From contig JAEEKU010000046.1 in NCBI GenBank assembly GCA_016282555.1, positions 1 through 20,741 on the forward strand: 20,741 nucleotides of DNA. The letters run 5' to 3'. This document shows positions 16,033-20,741 of the stretch, one piece after another. The first letter of the stretch is position 1. Each line of letters opens with the position of its first letter. The position numbers were made by a program, and so were the translations under genes. The notes under the pieces are model-generated. The model did not search any database. It worked only from the letters and a program-made list of their open reading frames with translations, and was not told the origin of the DNA. Origin of the DNA: Methanomassiliicoccaceae archaeon (lineage in GTDB: Archaea > Thermoplasmatota > Thermoplasmata > Methanomassiliicoccales > Methanomethylophilaceae).

Positions 16033-16329
16033 TCATCTTTTCCTCTTTTGTCTGACTCTGAGAAAGGGAAAGCGGTCGCGGAGCGTGCGGAGGGTTCCGG
16101 ACGTTTTCAGGGACCTGACGCCGGGATCGAGCATCGCCATAGCATCCCGCAGCCCGGCGCATCCGCGGGGCGGGGTGCGGACGACGGCGTATCCCCCGGA
16201 GCATGTTATGACCTTGAAATCCTCTATGCCCGAGCTTTTCAGAACGCTCTCCACGTCTTCCCTGAGGGTCCCGGGGGGCACCTCGAACGCGGTGTAGCGC
16301 CTCCTTCCCCGCACGGATTTCACCACCAT
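16033..16329 (-). CDS. rnp2: Ribonuclease P protein component 2 (Pop5)
   Basis: Pop5 binds the catalytic domain of RNase P RNA together with Rpp30 and supports 5' maturation of tRNAs. The 98-residue product carries RRRYTAFEV near the N-terminus, GGYAVVR in the middle, and SGTLRTLRDRFPFL with a basic tail (RQKRKR) at the end, all in the family order. The ATG at 16329 was chosen because the family begins there and a TATA-like GTTATATC lies 23-30 bases upstream; further in-frame residues are low-complexity Gly/Ser sequence. In many archaea rpp30 precedes pop5, but here pop5 is the first gene and upstream lies the hdrA regulatory region. Confidence 0.82.
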   Translation of the reverse strand: MVVKSVRGRRRYTAFEVPPGTLREDVESVLKSSGIEDFKVITCSGGYAVVRTPPRGCAGLRDAMAMLDPGVRSLKTSGTLRTLRDRFPFLRVRQKRKR

Positions 16330-16351
16330 GCGCCGGGAGAGAGGCTCCGCC

Positions 16352-16359
16352 GATATAAC
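16352..16359 (-). promoter_or_regulatory. TATA box for pop5 (leaderless)
   Basis: GTTATATC on the minus strand lies 23-30 bases before the pop5 ATG at 16329, ideal for transcription starting at the ATG. No Shine-Dalgarno sequence precedes the ATG. Confidence 0.5.
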
Positions 16360-16422
16360 GGTTGTTTCGGCGCTTCCGGACGGAAAAACAACCCCGGAGC
16401 CGGATCCGCCGCCGGAAAGCCC

Positions 16423-16453
16423 CGGTATTACAAATTTATAAATAGTAATACCG
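16423..16453. repeat. Perfect 9-bp inverted repeat enclosing a TATA-like core (candidate operator)
   Basis: CGGTATTAC (16423-16431) and GTAATACCG (16445-16453) are exact reverse complements separated by 13 bases. The spacer contains TTTATAAA, a TATA-like sequence readable in either direction. A dimeric repressor bound here would cover the core. The region is about 95 bases upstream of pop5 on one side and about 350 upstream of hdrA on the other. Confidence 0.65.
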
Positions 16454-16460
16454 ATCTGAT

Positions 16461-16480
16461 GGATGGACCTGTATCCATCC
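16461..16480. repeat. Perfect 7-bp inverted repeat (hairpin or operator)
   Basis: GGATGGA (16461-16467) and TCCATCC (16474-16480) are exact reverse complements with a six-base loop CCTGTA. As RNA the stem could extend by one A-U and one G-U pair. It begins eight bases after the first dyad, where a plus-strand transcript from that core would be expected to start. Confidence 0.5.
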
Positions 16481-16489
16481 GTATATATC

Positions 16490-16505
16490 TGCAAAGAATT
16501 TTGCA
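16490..16505. repeat. Perfect 6-bp inverted repeat TGCAAA/TTTGCA
   Basis: TGCAAA (16490-16495) and TTTGCA (16500-16505) are separated by GAAT. A T run (TTGTTTTTTC, about 16526-16535) follows about 20 bases later. The hexamer CTTTGCA recurs in the loop of the dyad at 16596-16625, so the two sites may share a binding protein. Confidence 0.4.
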
Positions 16506-16558
16506 AAAACGTGATATTTAAGCATTTGTTTTTTCAAAGACGGCCGGCACGCGGATCG

Positions 16559-16685
16559 GCGGCCGGAGACGCGGGAAATAATATACTATGATATGAGTTG
16601 TTTTATCCTTTGCAATAAAACAACTTAAAAAACTGTTAAATATACTGGCTATGTATTTTTTACCCTTCCTAAATCTGCGGCCGGA
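16559..16685 (+). repeat. Nine-base direct repeat GCGGCCGGA flanking the 11-bp dyad
   Basis: GCGGCCGGA occurs at 16559-16567 and again at 16677-16685, both as GC-rich islets in AT-rich DNA, with the AGTTGTTTTAT dyad between them. Two copies at this spacing could be chance or could be paired activator sites. Confidence 0.3.
16596..16625. repeat. Perfect 11-bp inverted repeat AGTTGTTTTAT/ATAAAACAACT
   Basis: AGTTGTTTTAT (16596-16606) and ATAAAACAACT (16615-16625) are exact reverse complements with an eight-base spacer CCTTTGCA. This is the longest dyad in the window. It lies about 90 bases upstream of the hdrA TATA box, a fitting place for an activator, and no T run follows directly, so it does not look like a standard terminator. 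Confidence 0.65.
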
Positions 16686-16713
16686 AAATAATATCGAAAA
16701 ATGTGTTAGATAT

Positions 16714-16721
16714 TATATTTA
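16714..16721 (+). promoter_or_regulatory. TATA box of the hdrA-mvhD-mvhG operon
   Basis: TATATTTA, within TTATATTTAAAG, is the best archaeal TATA box in the window. Transcription would begin near 16745, which is itself an in-frame ATG, while the Shine-Dalgarno-led TTG start is 57 bases further on. Confidence 0.7.
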
Positions 16722-16789
16722 AAGTTTGTTAGCATCCATTTATTATGCTGTTTTGCATCCCCTTATATGTTCCAAACCAGTTGGTATAC

Positions 16790-16794
16790 GGAGG
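16790..16794 (+). promoter_or_regulatory. Ribosome binding site that decides the hdrA TTG start
   Basis: GGAGG ends seven bases before the TTG at 16802, the same spacing as GGAGG before mvhD (19829-19833) and one less than before mvhG (20248-20252). An ATG at 16797 is only two bases from the GGAGG, is out of frame and is followed by one codon and TGA. The TTG is therefore the best-supported start. Confidence 0.7.
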
Positions 16795-16801
16795 CAATGA
16801 T

Positions 16802-19800
16802 TTGAGCAAATCAGCATTGGTAATCGGTGGAGGAATCGCTGGAATCCAGGCTTCGTTAGATCTTGCTGACCGCGGCATCCACGTCTATCTGGTGGAGAAA
16901 GACCCCACCATAGGCGGTGTGATGTGCCGTCTCGACAAGACCTTCCCTACGAACGACTGTTCAGCATGTATTCTTTCGCCTAAAATGGCAGACTGTAACG
17001 GACATCCCAACATCGATGTCCTGACGTACCATGAAGTCCTCAAAGTCGACGGAGAAGCCGGCGATTTCAAGGTGACCGTCCTCAAAAAAGCCAGATACGT
17101 TAATCCCAAGGAATGTACCGGATGCGGCGACTGTATCGCCAAGTGTCCCGTGAAGAACATTCCCGACAAATACGAATTCGGGCTTGTAAACAGAAAAGCA
17201 ATCTATATCCCCCACGCACAGGCAGTTCCCCGCGTCGCGGTAATCGACAAAACCCAGTGCATGAAACTCAACAAAGACAAGTGCGGAAACTGCGCCAAAG
17301 TGTGCGGAAAGGGGGCTATCCACTACGACGACAAGGACGAGGAGATCGTTCTCGAAGTCGGTTCCATCATCGCCGCGCCCGGATTCAAGGTCTGGGACGC
17401 GTCCATCGCTACCGAATACGGATACGGAAGATACAAGAACGTCGTAACCGCGATCGAGTACGAGAGAATGATGTGCGCCTCCGGTCCCGACAAAGGACAC
17501 ATCACCATCCCCTACTTCAAAGTCGACTCCAGCACCAAAGAGCACCCCACCAAGGTCGCCTACATCCAGTGCTGCGGTTCCAGATCCGAGAAGAAAGGAT
17601 GGAAGAAATACTGCTCCTCCGTGTGCTGCATGTACGCCACCAAGCAGGCCATGATCACCAAGGAGCACGGAGACCTTCAGGAAGACATCTTCTTCATGGA
17701 CATCAGATCCTACGGAAAAGAGTTCGAGGCCTACATCAACAGGGGAGAGAAAGAGTACGGAATCAGGATGCACAGGGGAGCCCGCGTATCCAACATCGAA
17801 GAGGATCCCGTCACGAAAGCCCTCACCATCAACTACACCGACGACGAGAACAACGGAGTCTCCGAGACTTTCGACATCGTCGTTCTGTCCATCGGACTCG
17901 CGCCCCCCGAGGGAGCACAGGAGTTCGCCGACACCCTCGGAATCGAGCTCAACAAATACGGATTCTGCAAGACCTCCGTCTTCAAGCCTCTCGAGACGAC
18001 CAGGCCCGGAATTTTCGTCACCGGAGCTTTCGCCGCCCCGAAAGACATTCCTACCTCCGTCGCGGAAGCGTGCGGTTCCTCCGCGAAGGCCGGAGCATGG
18101 ATCGTCAGGAAAGACTTCCAGCCCTGCGCCCCCAAGCAGTATCCCGCCGAGAAAGACGTCATCGGAAAAGAGCCCCGCATCGGAGTATGGGTCTGCCACT
18201 GCGGTATCAACATCGGATCCGTGGTCAACGTTCCCGAAGTCGCCGAATACGCGAAGACTCTCCCCCACGTCATCGTCTCCAGCCAGTCCCAGTACGCATG
18301 CGCCCAGGACTGCCTCGAGTCGATTTCCAAAGCGATCACCGAGTACGACCTCAACAGGGTCGTCGTCGCGTCCTGCACTCCCAGGACCCACGAGCCTCTC
18401 TTCAGGGAAGCCTGCAGGGACGGAGGACTGAACAAGTACCTCTTCAACATGGCCAACATCCGCGACCAGTGCTCCTGGATCCACATGCACCAGCCCGAAG
18501 CCGCCACCGCCAAAGCGAAGGACCTTCTCAGAATGTCCATCGCGAAAGCCGCCCTTCTCGAGCCTCTCGTCGGTTCCGAGATCCCCGTCACCAACGCCGC
18601 GGCAGTCATAGGCGGAGGAATCACCGGAATGAACGCCGCCCTCGACATCGCCGCCCAGGGATTCCCCGTCCACCTCGTGGAGAAGGATACCGAGCTCGGA
18701 GGATACGCGCGCAACTTCAACTTCTCCGAAGACGGAAAGCCCGTCAAAGAGTACCTCAAAGAGCTCATAGCCAAGGTCGAGAAATGCCCGCTCATCTCCG
18801 TCCACACCGGCGTGACCGTCAAGGACATACCCGGATTCGTCGGAAACTTCACCCTGAGGCTTTCCGACGGAAAGGACTACCCCGTCGGAGGAGTTCTGTT
18901 CGCGGTCGGAGCGAAGCCCTACAAGCCCACCGAGTACGGATACGGAACCGACTCCAAGGTCATGACCCAGATCGAGGCCGAAGAGAAGATCGAAGCCAAA
19001 CAGTTCAACGCGCAGAACGTCGTGTTCGTCCAGTGCGTCGGATCCAGAAACGACGACGTGCACTACTGCTCCCGTGTATGCTGCGCCTCGTCCCTGCGCA
19101 ACGCCATCAAGATCAAGATGGCCAACCCCATGGCGAACGTCACCATCATACACAAGGACATCAGGACCTACGGATTCCGCGAGGAACTCTACCAGATGGC
19201 GTCCTCGCTCGGCGTCAGGTTCCTCAGGTACCCTGCGGACAAAGGCCTTCCCAAATACGACGGAAAGACCGTCAAAGCCTTCGACTGCACCCTCGGAGAC
19301 TGCCTCGAGATCCCCGTGGACGCCCTTATCCTCGCTACCGGAATCGCGCCCGACAGAGAGAACAAGGAGAACCTCGCGAAGATGGTCAAAGTCCCCATCT
19401 CCAAAGACGGATTCTACTTCGAAGCCCACCAGAAGCTCAGGCCCGTCGACTTCGCCACAGAAGGAGTCTACGTCGCGGGAGCCGCCCACTGGCCCAAATT
19501 CATGGACGAGTGCATCGCTCAGGCTTCCGGTGCCGCATCCAGGATGCTCACCGTGATCTCCAAGGACAAACTCATCTCCGAAGGAATCGTAGCGGGAGTC
19601 AACGAAGCCCTCTGCGACGGATGCGGAGTGTGCGTGGGATGCTGCGACTACAACGCCGTCAACCTCGTGAAGCAGGACGACGGATCGTTCAAGAGCCAGG
19701 TCAACCCCGGTCTGTGCAAGGGATGCGGATGCTGCGTAGCTTCGTGCCCGTCCGGTGCTCTCGAGCAGAGAGGATTCAGGAACAAGCAGATCATCGCCGA

Positions 19801-19840
19801 GATTGACGCATGTCTCGATTACCCCGTAGGAGGCGAGTGA
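16802..19840 (+). CDS. hdrA: Heterodisulfide reductase subunit A-like protein with two FAD modules
   Basis: HdrA is the electron-bifurcating flavoprotein linking Mvh hydrogenase to ferredoxin and HdrBC. From TTG at 16802 the product has 1012 residues, against about 650 for the usual methanogen HdrA. Module 1 has FAD motif GGGIAG (9-14), TNDCSACILSPKM (50-62), inserted ferredoxin cysteines (C105/108/111/115 and C153/161/164/168) and a cysteine cluster at 257-276. Then follows the segment normally found at the HdrA N-terminus (GVWVCHCGINIG from 461; ASCTPRTHEPLF from 523). Module 2 has GGGITG (604-609), QCVGSR and YCSRVCC (744-761), and ends in two [4Fe-4S] motifs (C938/941/944/948 and C972/975/978/982). 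Module 2 lacks the DCSAC motif. mvhD follows with no gap. An in-frame ATG at 16745 would add 19 residues. Confidence 0.93.
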   Translation: MSKSALVIGGGIAGIQASLDLADRGIHVYLVEKDPTIGGVMCRLDKTFPTNDCSACILSPKMADCNGHPNIDVLTYHEVLKVDGEAGDFKVTVLKKARYVNPKECTGCGDCIAKCPVKNIPDKYEFGLVNRKAIYIPHAQAVPRVAVIDKTQCMKLNKDKCGNCAKVCGKGAIHYDDKDEEIVLEVGSIIAAPGFKVWDASIATEYGYGRYKNVVTAIEYERMMCASGPDKGHITIPYFKVDSSTKEHPTKVAYIQCCGSRSEKKGWKKYCSSVCCMYATKQAMITKEHGDLQEDIFFMDIRSYGKEFEAYINRGEKEYGIRMHRGARVSNIEEDPVTKALTINYTDDENNGVSETFDIVVLSIGLAPPEGAQEFADTLGIELNKYGFCKTSVFKPLETTRPGIFVTGAFAAPKDIPTSVAEACGSSAKAGAWIVRKDFQPCAPKQYPAEKDVIGKEPRIGVWVCHCGINIGSVVNVPEVAEYAKTLPHVIVSSQSQYACAQDCLESISKAITEYDLNRVVVASCTPRTHEPLFREACRDGGLNKYLFNMANIRDQCSWIHMHQPEAATAKAKDLLRMSIAKAALLEPLVGSEIPVTNAAAVIGGGITGMNAALDIAAQGFPVHLVEKDTELGGYARNFNFSEDGKPVKEYLKELIAKVEKCPLISVHTGVTVKDIPGFVGNFTLRLSDGKDYPVGGVLFAVGAKPYKPTEYGYGTDSKVMTQIEAEEKIEAKQFNAQNVVFVQCVGSRNDDVHYCSRVCCASSLRNAIKIKMANPMANVTIIHKDIRTYGFREELYQMASSLGVRFLRYPADKGLPKYDGKTVKAFDCTLGDCLEIPVDALILATGIAPDRENKENLAKMVKVPISKDGFYFEAHQKLRPVDFATEGVYVAGAAHWPKFMDECIAQASGAASRMLTVISKDKLISEGIVAGVNEALCDGCGVCVGCCDYNAVNLVKQDDGSFKSQVNPGLCKGCGCCVASCPSGALEQRGFRNKQIIAEIDACLDYPVGGE

Positions 19841-20260
19841 ATGGCCGATTTCGAACCCAGAATAGTAACGTTCTGCTGCAACTGGTGCTCTTACGCCGGA
19901 GCGGACGGAGCGGGAGTCGCGAGGCTCCAGATGCCCACCAACTTCCGTATCATCAGGACCATGTGCTCCGCGCGTGTCGACCCCGAATTCATCCTCAGGG
20001 CGTTCTCCAAAGGCGCCGACGGAGTGATGGTTCTCGGATGCCACCCCGGAGACTGCCACTACATCGGAGGAAACTACAGGGCGAGAAGAAGAATCGCTCT
20101 TCTCAGGCTCGTCCTCGAGCAGTACGGATTCGACCCCAAGAGACTCAAGCTCGAGTGGGTCTCCGCATCCGAAGGAGAAAAGTTCCAGAAGACCGTCAAC
20201 GAGTTCGTTGACACGATCAAGGCTCTCGGCCCCACCCCTCTCAAGAAGGAGGAAGCGTAA
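19841..20260 (+). CDS. mvhD: Methyl-viologen-reducing hydrogenase, delta subunit
   Basis: MvhD carries the [2Fe-2S] cluster that passes electrons from the MvhAG hydrogenase to HdrA. The 139-residue protein contains the five-cysteine pattern FCCNWCSY (C12, C13, C16), MCSARVDP (C42) and LGCHPGDCHY (C67, C72). The remainder (GNYRARRRIALLRLVLEQYG and a helical C-terminus) fits the family over its full length. The ATG directly follows the hdrA TGA, and GGAGG lies seven bases upstream within the last hdrA codons, so translation is coupled. It is a separate gene here, unlike in Methanosarcina HdrA2, where an MvhD domain is fused to HdrA. Confidence 0.95.
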   Translation: MADFEPRIVTFCCNWCSYAGADGAGVARLQMPTNFRIIRTMCSARVDPEFILRAFSKGADGVMVLGCHPGDCHYIGGNYRARRRIALLRLVLEQYGFDPKRLKLEWVSASEGEKFQKTVNEFVDTIKALGPTPLKKEEA

Positions 20261-20741
20261 ATGGGATTCTTAGATAAAATATTCAAAAAGAAGGAAGACC
20301 CCTCGAAGGCCGCCGAAGCCGTCAGCAAGGGCGTCGATAACGTCGTCAAGGGAGTCGGGAACGCTGCCGCCGCAGCCGGAAACGCGGTCGATGCCGCGGC
20401 TAAGAGCGTCGGAACCGCCGTGAAGGACGCCGCGGACAAAGTCTCGGCAGCGGTCGGCGGAGAGGACAAGAAAGTTACCCACGTCCTCCCCATGGCCGAC
20501 CTCGGAGAGCTCCTTCCCGGAGCCCCCGCCGGCGGAAAAATCAACCTGGCCATCTACTGGGCTGCTGCCTGCGGAGGATGCGACGTTTCGATTCTCGACG
20601 TCAACGAGAGAATCCTGACCATAGGAGACATGGCGAACATCGTCATGTGGCCGGTCGCGGCTGACGGAAAAGAGAAGGACATCGCAGCCATGGAAGACGG
20701 TTCCATCACCGTTTCCCTGATCTCCGGTGCCGTAAGGAACA
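20261..20741 (+). CDS. mvhG: F420-non-reducing hydrogenase small subunit MvhG with long N-terminal extension (3' end outside window)
   Basis: This is the small, iron-sulfur subunit of the [NiFe] hydrogenase that delivers H2-derived electrons to MvhD. The first 160 residues are present. The family core begins only near residue 92 with INLAIYWAAACGGCD, whose C104 and C107 are the first ligands of the proximal cluster; IVMWPVAADG and DGSITVSLISGAVRN follow as in MvhG. Before the core are about 90 extra residues: an amphipathic head MGFLDKIFKKKED, then an Ala/Val/Lys-rich stretch (about 15-66) with repeats such as GNAVDAAAKSVGTAV. The start is firm: GGAGG lies eight bases before the ATG, and the internal ATG at 20492 has no ribosome binding site. 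mvhA presumably follows outside the window. Confidence 0.9.
   Translation, partial: MGFLDKIFKKKEDPSKAAEAVSKGVDNVVKGVGNAAAAAGNAVDAAAKSVGTAVKDAADKVSAAVGGEDKKVTHVLPMADLGELLPGAPAGGKINLAIYWAAACGGCDVSILDVNERILTIGDMANIVMWPVAADGKEKDIAAMEDGSITVSLISGAVRN

Larger units (their letters stand above)
16330..16801. promoter_or_regulatory. Divergent regulatory region between pop5 and hdrA
   Basis: This 472-bp stretch has no convincing protein gene. From about 16430 on it is strongly AT-rich compared with its surroundings, apart from a GC-rich island at about 16540-16577. It holds the pop5 TATA box, four perfect inverted repeats (16423-16453, 16461-16480, 16490-16505, 16596-16625), a nine-base direct repeat (16559-16567 and 16677-16685), a T run at 16529-16534, and the hdrA TATA box with its leader. 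The number of dyads suggests binding of dimeric regulators and/or a structured small RNA. I recognise no known riboswitch or tRNA here. Confidence 0.6.

Noticed and set aside
16394..16415. GC-rich CCGG...CGGATCCG...CCGG element followed on the minus strand by GTTGTTTTT, resembling an attenuator before pop5.
   Set aside because: The arms pair imperfectly and the core palindrome leaves no loop, so the support is too weak for a feature.
16596..16625. Calling the 11-bp dyad an intrinsic terminator.
   Set aside because: The stem is AT-rich and no uninterrupted T run follows; no gene ends just upstream on either strand.
16961..20059. A very long (1032-codon) open frame on the minus strand opposite hdrA and mvhD.
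   Set aside because: It mirrors the strong codon bias of the plus-strand genes, has a Gly/Val/Asp/Glu-rich low-complexity product and no known domain, and the plus-strand protein has many cluster motifs.
1..20741. CRISPR arrays, insertion sequences, tRNA or rRNA genes.
   Set aside because: I found no regularly spaced repeats, transposase motifs, terminal inverted repeats with target duplications, or cloverleaf sequences when reading both strands.

Overview
The window is archaeal and most likely from a methanogen of the Thermoplasmata, probably Methanomassiliicoccales. The evidence is a gene set of archaeal type (20S proteasome alpha subunit, phosphorolytic exosome, SBDS, Pop5, Pcc1, RpoP, prefoldin beta), a proteasome alpha subunit that looks like the Thermoplasma one, and a methanogenesis operon (hdrA-mvhD-mvhG). 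In addition, none of the 21 stop codons I can read is TAG (16 TGA, 5 TAA), as expected for lineages that decode UAG as pyrrolysine. The genus assignment is inference; no rRNA is present. The DNA is gene-dense and GC-rich, except for one AT-rich intergenic region.

Layout. (1) 1-422, plus strand: the 3' end of a diphthine-ammonia ligase (Dph6) gene. It converges with and overlaps a minus-strand metal block made of a CopA-type Cu+ ATPase and a CopZ-like chaperone (385-2810). (2) 2842-6393, minus strand: a large HRDC / DUF4011-like / SF1 helicase / Vsr-like nuclease protein, resembling the Hhe-type antiphage helicase-nucleases. (3) 6505-6897, plus strand: an FlK-like hotdog acyl-CoA thioesterase, converging on a minus-strand TctA-like membrane protein (6860-8146). 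(4) 8196-11266, minus strand: a DHH/DHHA1 phosphoesterase and a two-gene ABC-2 exporter. (5) 11324-16329, minus strand: the archaeal exosome-proteasome superoperon, transcribed pop5, psmA, SBDS, rrp4, rrp41, rrp42, rpl37Ae, rpoP, pcc1, pfdB, with gaps or overlaps of only a few bases after psmA. (6) 16330-16801: a 472-bp regulatory region with four perfect inverted repeats. (7) 16802-20741, plus strand: hdrA-mvhD-mvhG, truncated by the window end inside mvhG.

How the genes work together. The superoperon joins RNA processing and decay (exosome, RNase P), protein turnover and folding (proteasome, prefoldin), ribosome maturation (SBDS, eL43), tRNA modification (Pcc1/KEOPS) and transcription (RpoP). 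The hdrA-mvhD-mvhG operon should encode the flavin-based electron-bifurcating side of hydrogenotrophic heterodisulfide reduction. H2 is oxidised by Mvh, electrons pass through MvhD to HdrA, and they split to ferredoxin and to HdrBC, which is not in the window.

The most notable points are these. HdrA is a 1012-residue protein with two FAD modules. MvhG carries an unusual N-terminal extension of about 90 residues, with an amphipathic head and an Ala-rich helical stretch. HdrA has two possible in-frame starts: a leaderless ATG and a Shine-Dalgarno-led TTG. The hdrA/pop5 intergenic region contains nested dyads, one of which encloses a TATA-like element. The HRDC-helicase-nuclease has a substituted nuclease motif. 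Several minus-strand genes have a TATA-like box about 23-31 bases upstream of the start codon, suggesting leaderless transcripts.
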